Origin: Aedes albopictus
Lineage: Eukaryota > Arthropoda > Insecta > Diptera > Culicidae
NCBI RefSeq assembly: GCF_035046485.1
Contig: NC_085138.1
Location: 366,423,238-366,487,237 of the forward strand
Direction: 5' to 3'
Length of the DNA stretch: 64,000 nt
Both the position numbers and the translations under genes were made by a program. Numbering within the stretch: the first letter of the stretch is position 1; the number at the start of each line of letters is the position of its first letter. Under the pieces are notes generated by a model. It did no database searches, was not told the origin of the DNA, and saw nothing but the letters and a program-made list of their open reading frames with translations. Positions 37,995 through 48,061 of this stretch are shown here, piece after piece.

Positions 37995-38225
37995 CACCAC
38001 ACAGCTAGTCGCGTTCGGTAATTTTTACCGAAATCTCAACTGCTGAGCGTTCGGTAATGGTTTTTTTTTACCGAAACTCTGTCAAAATTACCAAATTTCG
38101 GTAAAATGTCATCGTTTATCTGTCAAACTTTGACGAAGTTCGGTAAACGCCACCGAATTTTTCCGGTAAAAACTTAACGGTAGAGATTTCGGTAAAATAT
38201 TACTGAAGTCGGTGATTTTTCCTAA
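37995..38225. repeat. Small foldback built on TTCGGTAA / TTACCGAA
   Basis: About 230 bp in which TTCGGTAA and its complement TTACCGAA occur many times, giving several alternative hairpins. It is probably a MITE, but the outer ends and target duplication are not clear. Confidence 0.4.
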
Positions 38226-38364
38226 GCGTGCATATTGACAGCAGAATTATTTCACACAGCTTCAATACTGCAAATTTGTTGAGTATAATTGGTTTATATT
38301 AAATTACATTTCATTCAAAACTTACAATATAGTATTCGTTCATGAAACAGACAGATTGATCATA

Positions 38365-39912
38365 CACTGAAAAAAGGGACATGGTAATTCTGACCGTATC
38401 GAGGGTGAAATTAAAACATCTTTACTACTTGATTTTGGTAGAGCATGATTTATTATTGAAGCTACCATATGCGGGGATGAATTTACCATGTCGATTTTTA
38501 TTTACGTTTCATAGTATTCTTGAACCACATTTCACAGTTAATTTTACTATGGGCGTGATAAACAGTATAGTGAGCTCAACCATGGCAATATGCTTCTGAT
38601 TACTATGTGTATGGTATCAATGGCAGTGTCTTTCTAGGTTTGTTTACATTTCAAAAATCAAAGAAAAAATAAATTTGAATAGTTTTATTATGTTCATCGT
38701 TTGTAAATTACATATAAAAACACAATAAGCATTCATTTTAAAGAGTATCCCAGCATCATCGCCTCAAACGGAGTAATTTGCAGGCTCGGGAAAGGATTTG
38801 GATTCCGTGGCGTTGTCCGGAATGTCGAGCAAAGTTGCTTCTGCGAGCGGGAAGTGTTGGCTGGATCGGGGCTGGACCATCCACTACCTGACAGTGGATT
38901 CCTTCCGGGGAGTGCTAATGTGTCCAGGATGTTTTTGGCATTCAATAAATCTTCCTGACATTGCTGGAGCTTTTCAATTACCTGGCACTCGCTTTGCCTG
39001 CGTGTCAGCTATGAACGCATCGATTAGGTCGTCTTCCGGAATGGAAGGAAAGGATCGCTTGAACTGGCGGGAAAGGGCATTCCGTTCATGTCCGATGGTC
39101 TATCGCGGAGTCGGTATTCCTCTGTAGGGGTTTTTTATGTGACACCACTGGAAAAAAGCGGTCTTCGTGATCTGTGATTGACAAAATCTGTGCTGATGGA
39201 ATAGGATTCCTTGTTTGTAGTATCCTTCTTCCTATCACTTGTCTTCAATATTCTCCTTCACCGTTTTGATGGCCTTTTAGGCATCCTTCTTAACTTTTTT
39301 TTCGATCTTCAACACCTGGTAGAGATAATTGATACCGGTTCCAATGGTGATCGTGAGGGCGTCGGAATTTCCGTCGGCTTCGAACACGGCAGCTTTGGAC
39401 GGAAAAATTTGGGCGATGATGCTGTGGGTCCAACTGGGTTATTAAGCACTTTTGTTATCATTTTATTGCTTAGCTTAATTATTCGGCAACAAATTAACTC
39501 ACCATGGACATTTTCCGATAAATTAACTTTGATTTATTGTCAACAATCCACCAAATACAAGAAATATTTTTTAGGGAGTCGACTTTTGTACTACAACAAA
39601 CCTCTGAGAAACTATTTGTTCTAACTGAACACGTTATTGTGGATTTACCGGCTACTTGTATTCTACCGGTCACTTCAGTAAATATAAATAGTAATAATGA
39701 AACGCGAAAATTGTTCTGTCAAACACAAAAAGTGTATTCAAGATAACTATGCTGAATAGTCTTGATTACTATTCGTTTGGTTGTCAAAGCATAGTAATTT
39801 TAAGAAAAACATGGTAGTCAAGATTAATAATATAGTCATTATAACTATTTTCAGGCATAGTAAAATTAAGCATCGTTGAATGGTTAATTTTACTCTAACA
39901 TTTTTTTCAGTG
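38365..39912. mobile_element. 1.55-kb CACTG-ended DNA element flanked by TA
   Basis: Left end CACTGAAAAAA at 38365 and right end TTTTTTTCAGTG at 39912, each bordered outward by TA. Both subterminal zones carry repeated ATAGTAA, ACCATG and TTTTACTA words, which could be transposase-binding repeats. The middle has a non-repetitive, GC-richer segment with a broken coding sequence on the minus strand. The CACTG start recalls CMC-type elements, but the 2-bp TA flank points elsewhere; I leave the superfamily open. Confidence 0.65.
38733..39440 (-). pseudogene. Unrecognised broken coding sequence inside the CACTG element
   Basis: On the minus strand, one frame gives FEADGNSDALTITIGTGIN and LYQVLKIEKKVKKDA before a stop. 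A further segment reads KRSFPSIPEDDLIDAFIADT. The ORF at 38945-38733 gives about 70 aa starting MNAKNILDTLALPG and is preceded in frame by EKLQQCQEDL. Together these look like one protein with a helical, charged middle and a C-terminus rich in Pro and Ser, disrupted by at least one frameshift near 38990. I do not recognise it. It could be a transposon-encoded protein or captured host sequence. Confidence 0.35.
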
Positions 39913-40126
39913 TAGGTAGCGCCGTAGTTCTCAGTATCACCAGTTTCGCTAAGCACCTCACGTACTTTATCTGTACACAATACTGGTTTTATTCAATGGT
40001 TCCAGCAGAAATTAATACACTGGAATATCTTTTTATGACTGGGCATAAAAAAAGGAAATTTGTGCATGAATTATGTTTTAGCTTTCTTTAATAAGTAGAT
40101 TCGCGAAAACAGGTAGGACATAAAAG

Positions 40127-40560
40127 GTGGACTTCCGGAAAGTTCCCAGAGAGCCCAAGAAAGGGGGCTCCAAGAGGCTCCAGGGGCGTTTCAGGGGATT
40201 TGAGGAGCTTGTTAAGGGCATTTTGTCAGAATTTGTTGGAGTTTTAATAGGATTGCGAGTATTCCAGCAATATTTTAATAGTATTAAGGGGGTTAAAGGC
40301 GCGTTTCAACGGCCTTCAAGAGCAATTCAGGGGATCTCAGGAGCCTTTAAATGGCATTGCAAGGGGCGTTTCAAGGTATTTCAGAGTCATTTCAAAGGGT
40401 TTCAGGGTGTTTCAGGAACATTTTAAGGGCATTCCTGGAGATTTGAGGAACGATTGTTAGCATTTCAGGGGCGTTTCAAAAGGTTTTCAGGTGCGTTTCA
40501 GGGGGTTCATGGAGCCTATTAAAAGTGTCCAAAGGGGCTTCAGAGGCATATTATGATGAT
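40127..40560. repeat. G-rich degenerate array (GGGCGTTTCAGGGG-type)
   Basis: Repeats of TTTCAGGGG, GGGCGTTTCA and GGAGC words in one orientation. The 99-aa frame at 40127-40426 is a by-product of this composition. It is related in style to 49740-50740. The interval 39913-40126 shows nothing. Confidence 0.6.
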
Positions 40561-40689
40561 TTCAAGGGCGAATGCGGAATTTTTATTTTATTTCAAAAAC
40601 CATTTTTAGAAATGCTTGATTTACTGAATTTTGCTACACATTGACACCACATTCATCAAATGCATTCAGTTAAATTCCTAACCACTTCA

Positions 40690-41230
40690 TCATCTATGGA
40701 CCAACGCTGATGCTGTGGTCTCCCTGGAGAGCGAGCGTGGTTTTTTGTTGCGGTGTGAAAAGCGAACACTTTTATTTGACAACCCGTAATTTCCAGCCAC
40801 GCTGGCGATGAGGACTAGAAGAGTAGCGCTTTCCCCTTCCGATACCACCACCCATCCACCATCACAGTCAACGAATTTTACTCCTTTCGTGTCAAAACTG
40901 TGCCTCCATGATTGTTGGCTTCTTGGTCTCTGGTCCGATGATGTTTAGTGGTTGCTGGTTCGCGCCTGAGGCCATCAACGACGGCACGCCAGAGGGCAAA
41001 ACAGTTAACGCTAATAATTGTTATTATTATTTTTATTATGATCGCTATTGTGCGTGGCCCACTGCTGTGGGCTGCCACCAATGTCTTCGACAGCTCAGCA
41101 CTAGCAGCCAGGCTGCTAGCAGTAGCTACAACAGCAAACAGGAGCAAAAGGGTGATGACAGGGGAGAAAAAATGGAAATCTGGGAGGGTTAAAGTGCTAA
41201 AACGTGTAATTATCATGCACGCTAGTGTTT
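40690..41230. other. Non-repetitive, GC-richer segment; no gene recognised
   Basis: About 540 bp without transposon signatures. Open frames of 94-148 aa overlap on both strands and none has a domain. It includes AATAATTGTTATTATTATTT simple sequence. It may be unique intronic or regulatory DNA. The rest of 40560-41600 is featureless. Confidence 0.25.
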
Positions 41231-42323
41231 GGGCTGCCAGTCTCAATGTTAGACTTACATATCGTCGAAACACCCGACTTGCGGAACATATCAGGATCTT
41301 TAAAAAAGTTTTTCATGTGTTAATATATCAAAACAAAATCCTTTACAAATTATTGGGTGATTCACCAAATATGGTCCACCAAAAGGCTCTGTAGTAAATA
41401 TATATATAATATTACTGTATACGGACGGACTTAACAGACTTAGATGATTGTAAGCAGGCCATGACTTTTGAATAACGGAAATAAAGATCATTCTGTCAGA
41501 AACTGTAACACTGAGCACCCCTATTATCTCTACAGGCTCCATCTCAATGCTAAACAACCTCCAGCAATGTTTTGTCAATCGAATGTCAAGTATTCTCGCT
41601 CAATGCAATGTAGTTATTGTCATCAGGCGTAGGAGTACGTAGGAGTCGTTTCCAATCGACTCGGTTCATGGCTGTGCGTCTCCGAAGGGTCCGCAGATTT
41701 TCCTCCACTTGATGGATACATGTCGCTCGCTGCGCACCACGTCATCTTGTACCGGTCGGATTGCTCTCGAGAACCATTTTTACCGAGTTGTTATCCGACT
41801 TCCTGGTGACGTGTCCTACCCACCGTAGCCTCTCAATCTTCGCGGTGTGGACGATAGTTGGTTCTTTCAGCAGCTCGTGATTTATTCTCCGCCGTAGATG
41901 GTACGCAACACCTTTATGTTGAAAACACCAAGGGCGCGCTGCTCCTCTGCACGTAGGTTCCATGCTTCGTGTCCTTAGAGGACTACCGGTCTAATCAGCG
42001 TTTTGCAGATAGTTACTTCGTGTGTCAGCGAACTTTTTTCGATCGTGGAATTTTGTGGAATCCAAAGTAAGCTCGCTTTCCTGCCACAATGCGCCTCTGA
42101 ATTTATCTGCTGGTGCCGTTGTCGGCGGTCACCAGTCAACCTAAGTACACGAATTCTTTACCGTCGATAGAAATTCGAGGTGGCAGGCGCGGTAATTCTT
42201 CCCTAAAGCCCCTTGCCCCTTGTACTTAGTCTTCGACACATTAATGTCTTATCCGATTTGCTTGGCTTCATTCTTTAGTCTGATGTACGTTTTCGCCATC
42301 GTCTCAAATGAACGAGCAATAAT

Positions 42324-42652
42324 AGACGAGTGCACCGCCCGCTGAAAGTTCACTCGGGCAGCGAATTTTGACACCACAGCGGGGTCGACTCTCAACAACT
42401 TCTATCCAGCTGAAAATTTGATTAATTTATTGCATCTAGTTTTCGTGATAAATTTGCAAAAATATGGGCTAGTGCATTAACAATATGCATATGCATCACT
42501 TTGAATAAAACGTCATGCAAGAAATCAAAGAAAAAAAATATCAGCACTTTTTGGTAATGCATCTCTGAGTAGAAGTTGTTGAGAGTCGACCCCGCTGTGC
42601 TGTCAAAAAATTTCAGGCTTAGTGAACTCAATGTTCATCGGTGCACTCGTCT
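42324..42652. mobile_element. 329-bp foldback MITE in the RTE-like RT
   Basis: Outer ends AGACGAGTGCACCG are inverted at both sides. Further in, 29 bp starting CACAGCGGGGTCGACTCTCA recurs perfectly as an inverted repeat. The arms are interrupted by a weaker matching zone. Removing the block with a 2-3 bp duplication (AT or ATA) restores the DDIDIIAR reading seen in the other RTE-like copy. It is non-coding. Confidence 0.8.
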
Positions 42653-42913
42653 ATATCAATATCATCAGCGAAACCAAGCAGCTGAACGGACTTCGTGAAA
42701 ATCGTTCCACTCGTGTTTACCCTCGCTCTCCTTATTATACCCTCTAAAGCAATGTTGAACAGCAAGCACGAAAGACCATCACCTTGCCGTAACCCTCTGC
42801 GAGATTCGAAAGGACTCGAGAGTGTCCCTGATACTCGAACTACACACATCACTCGATCCATCGTCGCTTTGATCAACCGTATCAGTTTATCCGGGAATCC
42901 ATATTCGTGCATA

Positions 42914-43829
42914 AGGACTGTTCATTAAAGAAAGTGGACATCTGTTCACCAATAGTTTAGAGTTAAAACTAAACAAAAAAATGTGAATTTTTGCTCAGTG
43001 TGTAAAAACATTGTTCACTTCGGCAACACATTCAAAGAAAACGGAAAAAGTAAGAAATTTCGAGCGATAGGTCGTATTAGCTTTGCGACTAGCAGATTAA
43101 TTCTGCACAAAATGGTGTTCCAAAAAGTTGTCGTTTCGAGAATTTGCTTACTAATACACTTCCGGGACCGCAAGTTTTGAACGCTAAGCAGGGGACAGAT
43201 GTGCCGGATGATGTAGGGTACATCAGAACTGAAAAATTTGGGAAAAAGTTTTTAGTGTGGCAAGCCAATTGTTCATGTGACTTAAAGAGTTCTTCGTATT
43301 TCACAACGGGAACAATCAACGGTAAAAATAACAGAAAGGAATGCATCAAAAATCGACTTCTACTTATCTACCGAAAACATACGGATCCTCTTTTGTTTAG
43401 GCGGATCTGGCATCCGCTTATTACGCTTCTTCTACACTAGAGATGCTCAAGACGGAAAAAGTCGATTTTGTCGAAAAATGGCAAAATCCACAAAACTTCT
43501 CTGAACAGCGTCCTGTGGAAAGATACTGGGCAATAATTAAGCGGCATCTTAAGAAAGATGGAAGAGAAGCAAGCTCTGTTGATTGATTCATAAAAATTTG
43601 GCCTGCGGCACAACGAAAAGCTACGGAGAAAGTTGTGCAAAATCTAATGAGAGGTATCAAGAGGAAAGTTCGAGCGTTCTTCCGAAAAGCGAAGTAAATG
43701 TTCAAACTCACGTGAATTTGGCCACATGTATGTTGATTGTCATTTATAAAAAATAAACTTATGGATTTGTTCGAAAATACATGTTTTCTATTGAAAAACA
43801 GGTGTCCACTTTCTTTAATGAACAGTCCT
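42914..43829 (+). mobile_element. 916-bp Tc1-like transposon relic inserted in the RTE-like RT
   Basis: Inverted ends of about 27 bp begin AGGACTGTTCATTAAAGAAA on both strands, flanked by TA at 42912-42913 and 43830-43831. This is a Tc1/mariner structure. The interior holds the C-terminal half of a Tc1-type transposase on the plus strand, but the total length is below the usual 1.3 kb, so part of the coding region has been deleted. Excision in silico with one TA restores the host RT frame (REQLWQ-T-MHEYGF). Confidence 0.9.
43144..43696 (+). pseudogene. Tc1-like transposase, C-terminal half, broken
   Basis: The frame from 43144 reads LPGPQVLNAKQGTDV, EKFGKKFLVWQANCSC and YFTTGTINGKNNRKEC, the middle of a Tc1-family DDE domain. 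A shift near 43440 moves the match to another frame, KTEKVDFVEKWQNPQNFSEQ then RPVERYWAIIKRHLKKDG, which contains the terminal catalytic Glu region. A TGA follows SSVD. Residues that would carry the first Asp, and the N-terminal DNA-binding helices, are missing or unrecognisable. It cannot be active. Confidence 0.8.
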
Positions 43830-44984
43830 TAGTCTGCCATAGCTGTTCTCGATCGATTGTACCATACGCCGATTTGAAATCGATGAACAAGTGATGTGTG
43901 GGCACGTTGTATTCGCGGCATTTCTGCAACACCTGGCGGATGGCGAACATCTGGTCCGTTGTAGCGCGTTCGCCCATAAATCCAGCCTGATATTGCCCCA
44001 CGAACTCCCTTGCAATCGCTGATAGACGGCGGCATAAAATTTGAGAGAGTATCTTGTAGGCAGTGCTCAGTAGTGTGGTCGCGCGGTAGTTCCCGCAATC
44101 CAACTTGTCGCCCTTTTTGTAGATGGGACACACGATACCTTTCATCCATTTCTCCGGTAATACTTCCTCCTCCCAAATCTTGGTAATGACCCCGTGTAGT
44201 GCTCTCACCAGTGCTTCTCCACCGTATTTTAGAAGCTTGCTTGGTAGTTGATCTGCTCCAGCGGCTTTGTTGTTTTTCAACCGGCCAACCTCCTCCTCAA
44301 TCTCTTGGAGGTCAGAGGCCGGAAGTCTTTCGTCCTGTGCACATACTCCTAGATCTGTTACCACGCCACCTTCGGTACTTGCAACGTCGCCATTGAGGTG
44401 CTAATCGTAATGCTGCCGCCAACTCTCGACCACCTTACGCTCGCTCGTGAGAATATTCCCGTGATTATCTCGGCACATGTCGGCTTGTGGCACAAAGCCT
44501 CTGCGCGAGCGGTTCAGCTTCTCGTAGAACTTTCGTGTGTCCTTAGCGCGGTACAGCTCTTCCATCGCTTCGCGATCTCGTTCTTCCTGCTGGCGCTTCT
44601 TCATCCGGAAGACTGAGTTCTGCCTGTTCCGCGCCTGTTTGTAACGTGCCTCATTCGCTCTCGTACGGTGTTGCAGCATTCTCACCCATACCGCATTCTT
44701 CTCGTTTTTCAACTGTTCACATTCGCCGTCGTACCAGTCGTTTCTGTGATTCGAAGTCGCGAAGCCTAGTGCTGTACTACCTATGGCGGATCGGATGTCC
44801 CTCCAGCCATCTTCAAGTGTAGCTGCGCCAAGCTGCTCTTCCGTTGGTAGGGCCACTGCTAACTGCTGCGCGTATTCTTGAGCCACTTCTACGTTACGCA
44901 GCTGCTCGATGTTGAGTCGCGGCGTTCGACTTCGACGCGTGGTGATAACTGTCGAAAGTTTTGATCGCATGCATACAGCGACTA

Positions 44985-45080
44985 CCCAACTAACATTTTT
45001 GCTGTATAAGAGCTTAATCAACCACTTTCACATGAGCGTTTGTTCCATAAGCTCTTATGCAGCTACTTTTGTTACTTGGG
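44985..45080. mobile_element. 96-bp TA-flanked palindromic MITE in the RTE-like ORF
   Basis: Outer ends CCCAACTAACATTTTTGCTG and CCCAAGTAACAAAAGTAGCT (other strand) continue into a perfect TAAGAGCTTA / TAAGCTCTTA pair. TA lies at both edges. It interrupts the ORF between SDHYL and VAVCMRSKLS. The same outer end CCCAACTAACA recurs at 46109. Confidence 0.8.
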
Positions 45081-45081
45081 T

Positions 45082-45850
45082 AAGTAGTGATCCGAATCTA
45101 TATTCGCACTGCGGTATGTGCGGACATTGGTTATATCCGAGAAGAATTTACCGTCGATTAGAACGTGGTCGATTTGGTTTTCTGTTTGATGGTCGGGTGA
45201 TCTCCAGGTGGCTTTGTGGATATCTTTGCGGGGGAAGAAGGTGCTTCGGACTACCATACAGGGCCGGAGCTAAGGGGGGGCCGGGGGGGGGGGGGGGGGG
45301 GCAGGGCCCCGGACCCCCACATTTTAGGGGCCCCCACAAAAACCAATTTTGGTTCAAATAGTGCTCAAAAACAAAGAAAAACTGTATTGCTCATCGCATT
45401 TGTACCTCCGAGGGGCCTTCACAATCCTTAATCCGAGCTTGCTACCATACCACGGGAGGCTGCAAAGTTTGCGCATCGCTGGCCGTTATCATTCGATACG
45501 GCATGCAGGCTGTTTCGCCCGATTACCGGTCTGTACATTTCCTCCCTTCCTACCTTCGCGTTCATGTTGCCGACAACGATTTTCACGACACGCGGCGAGC
45601 AACCATCGTATGTTTGCTCTAACTGCGCTTAGAACGCTTCTTTTTCGTCATAAGGTCTTCCTTCATGTGGGCAGTGGACGTTCATGATGCTGTAGTTGAA
45701 GAAACGGCCCTTAACTCTCAACATGCACATCCTTGCGTTGATCGGCTGCCACCCGATCACACGTTGTCGCATCTTGTCCAACACTATAAATCCTGTTCCT
45801 AGTTCATTGGTAGTGCCACAGCTTTGGTAGAAGGTAGCCCGTGGTAGTAT
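45082..45850 (-). pseudogene. RTE-like endonuclease domain, split by a hAT MITE
   Basis: On the minus strand 45850-45442 gives NELGTGFIVLDKM, NVHCPHEGRPYDEKEAF and GNMNAKVGREEMYRPVIGRN, with a stop codon soon after DEKEAF. After the 183-bp MITE, 45257-45072 continues MVVRSTFFPRKDIHKATW, NQIDHVLIDG and ANIDSDHYL. These are the APE-type endonuclease landmarks of an RTE-like ORF; the expected GDFNAK is changed to GNMNAK, so the catalytic Asp is lost. The domain then runs into another MITE at 45080. It is inactive. Confidence 0.7.
45259..45441. mobile_element. 183-bp hAT-type MITE with perfect 8-bp target duplication
   Basis: CTACCATA stands at 45251-45258 and 45442-45449. The ends are CAGGGCCGGAGCTAAGG on the left and, on the other strand, CAAGCTCGGATTAAGG on the right; the match is imperfect but of hAT type. 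Near the left is a run of about 19 G at 45283-45302 and GGGGCCCC-type subterminal text. It interrupts the endonuclease domain of the minus-strand RTE-like element. Confidence 0.8.
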
Positions 45851-46166
45851 GAGGTAGGAATTTTACAGCCCCGGTACATGAAGATCTTGGAGACATTTAA
45901 AGGGAGTCCCAAGGGGTTAGAGGATCTACTAGGAGGCCCCAGGGTGGCTCTAGGTATCAGATGTTTCAGGTAATGAACGGTACAGTTCTTTTTTACATCT
46001 TCCGTCGTAATACTTTTATCGTCATGGTTAATATTGCATTCAACCTTCACATACTACATACATTCTACAATCGATGCATGAATGTTGTTAACTTTAAATA
46101 CATCACCCAACTAACAAGCCACAAATAAGCATGCATGTTGAATTTTTGCTTTATAAAAGTCATGAT

Positions 46167-46232
46167 TTTCTACAGTAATGTGTACATCATCATTTTAGTT
46201 CCGCAATGATGATGTACACATTACTGTAGAAA
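46167..46232. repeat. Perfect hairpin: 28-bp stem, 10-base loop
   Basis: 46167-46194 is the exact reverse complement of 46205-46232; the loop 46195-46204 is TTAGTTCCGC. It lies after a CCCAACTAACA motif at 46109 that resembles a MITE end seen at 44985. No flanking duplication is evident. It could be a very young foldback or an element fragment. The neighbouring DNA 45860-46110 and 46260-46640 shows nothing else. Confidence 0.85.
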
Positions 46233-46639
46233 TGCTTTCTCGATTGAAAAAGTTGCCAATGTTAAACCTTTCGTATCGGTTTTAACAATGATAATTTAAA
46301 ACACTTTTCAAGTGTTTGATAAGATTTTTATTCGACTCACACTGATTTCTTTACATTTTTACAAGACCTTTTTCTGCTTCTTGTTAAGTTGGTGTAAAAT
46401 TAGCATATGTATCTGTATAAAGTGTTTTTCGCAAGTCAAATAAGCGCTTTCGTTTCATCATACTTCGGTTTAGAGTACAGGATTAAAAACGCGTGTTTTT
46501 TATTGATCAGCAGCTGAATTAATATGTTGTTCAGTTGTAACCAAATTGTTCTGTGCAATTAACCACTGCTGAATAGGAGTCGAAGTGTGATCATTTTTAA
46601 ACCACTGCGAAGTTTATGTATTGATTTGAGCGCTTCAAT

Positions 46640-46735
46640 CCATCACCTCTAGGATGGCACAGATAGGAAGGCATGTGGCTGGCAATCGACGGGTTTTTAG
46701 TTCAAATCCAGATTAAGGTAAATTTATGTGTAGTT
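46640..46735 (+). mobile_element. Possible tRNA-like SINE head
   Basis: GGCACAGATAGGAAGG could be a degraded A box, and TTTAGTTCAAATCC about 35 bases later fits a B box. The order and spacing are tRNA-like but acceptor pairing is absent, and no SINE body or tail is clear. From 46735 to 47116 I see nothing else. Confidence 0.3.
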
Positions 46736-47289
46736 ATTATTTCACAATAGCAGGGTACGAAAAACGGATCACGCCGAAAAACAAACGCTTTGTCCTAAAC
46801 GGTATATGTCGGTAACAAAGGATCTCCGCAACAAGCGCATGTCAGGCGCTGAGAGCAATAAAACAAACATCGCTTACCGTGCGTGTTCTGATATTCCGGC
46901 TTTTCTGCAGAAATTTTTGACCCACATCATCAAATTCATACGCATTTGGACGGATTAAGACTCTTGCAAACCTTAAAGTCGAGTTTCAGTTGTAAAACAA
47001 TGCGAAAATCACGATGTGAACAGAATGAGACAAATATTCCTACCGTTTTTGTCTCAAACAAACTCGGGAGCGATCTTTGTCATTATCTGCTAACGAAAAA
47101 ACAAATCATTGTTGCTCAGGCCCGGATTTAAGGGGGGGCAAAGGGGGCAAGTGCCCCGGGCCCCCCGATGAAGGGGGCCCCCCAAGAATCCGAAATACAA
47201 TTTATATTTTTCAACGAAACCATATAAGATTCACGTCAATGGGCGTTCATATTTTAAACAGGGCCCCTATAGCCACTGCTGTTAAGGCG

Positions 47290-47530
47290 TGGATATTCAG
47301 CATGACCATTCTAAGGGTGACGCGTTCAATTCACGGTCGGTAAAGGAAAATCCTTGACTTCCTCAGGTAAAGAGTGTCTTCGTGCCTGCCACACGATATA
47401 AACATACGAAATGGTCATTGATAAAGGAAACTCTTTGTTAATGACAGTTCCACAGTTACTGTGGAAGTGCTCATGAAACACTAAGGTGAGAAGCAGTGCC
47501 CAGTGAGGACGTCGCTCGTCGTATACAGCG
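47290..47530 (+). mobile_element. Feilai-like Aedes SINE, diverged partial copy
   Basis: A B-box-like GCGTTCAATTCAC is followed by a body with CTTCGTGCCTGCCACACGAT, GGTCATTG, CTGTGGAAGTGCTCATG, GAGAAGCAG and CCCAGTGAGGACGTCG. This word order matches what I know of the abundant tRNA-related Feilai-type SINE of Aedes. The A-box portion is not recognisable and there is no clean tail, so it is a 5' decayed copy. Family naming is from memory and needs alignment. Confidence 0.6.
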
Positions 47531-48061
47531 CGTGCGCAGTGCAGTTTCAGCTGCTTGATGGCGCACGTCCTGGAAGGTTAAGAATAATTCAAAATCAAAA
47601 GTTTCATAGTTTTTGGTGCAGTGTTTAAAAATACGCGATTTTCTCTAAAAGCCCTTGAAAGTTCTTATCAAATGGAAACACTTTTCCGTGACTGCAAGTT
47701 GCTACAAAAAGTGTCTCTAAGCAGAGTGCATGAAAGATTAAGCTTTTGAGAGTAATTGTACATACATATAAATTTCAGTAGTTTCACAAATTTATCTATT
47801 ATTTCACAATGATTATACAAACGTCTGTTGATTATGATTATACTCTGAAAACAAATGCCTAATAATCATATGCATCAGTTCGTTGCTATCATGGGAAAGA
47901 GAAGATAATGAATTCTGGAGTTAAGGCTAGTTTTAAAAAGCAAGTGTCCTCGAAACAGTAGCTTTCCATATCTTTATGTTGAGTTTTTCTGGAGATATTA
48001 AGATTTATTGCTACAGTTGCTCCCAAGAGACTTATCTTTGTATAATCTAAATCTTGATATA

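Larger units (their letters stand above)
41742..44984 (-). pseudogene. RTE-like reverse transcriptase and C-terminal region, interrupted
   Basis: From 44984 leftwards: a charged linker (RAKDTRKFYEKLNRSRRGF), then an in-frame TAG at 44403-44401 just after WRQHYD. The RT follows: NNKAAGADQLPSKLLKYGG, NYRATTLLSTAYKILSQ, VGQYQAGFMGERATTDQ and LFIDFKSAY to 43832. It resumes after the Tc1 insertion at 42911 with HEYGFPDKLIRLIKATMD, GLRQGDGLSCLLFNIALEG and FADDIDI, where the 329-bp MITE cuts in. The C-terminal part (INHELL, RLRWVGHVTRKSDNNSVKMV) lies at 41963-41742. Across the Tc1 insertion the reading frame is restored exactly when the insert and one TA are ignored. Confidence 0.75.
41600..45860 (-). 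mobile_element. RTE-like non-LTR retrotransposon, minus strand, heavily interrupted
   Basis: Read right to left: an endonuclease domain (45850 to 44960), a linker and RT (to 42653), and a C-terminal region (to about 41640). Motifs such as NQIDHVLI, SDHYL, STAYKILSQ, FIDFKSAY, GLRQGDGLSCLLFNIALEG and FADDIDI match the plus-strand copy at 57.8-62.8 kb and RTE-type elements of insects. Four DNA elements are inserted (42324-42652, 42914-43829, 44985-45080, 45259-45441), adding about 1.5 kb. The 3' end near 41600 is approximate and no poly(A) is evident. Confidence 0.75.
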
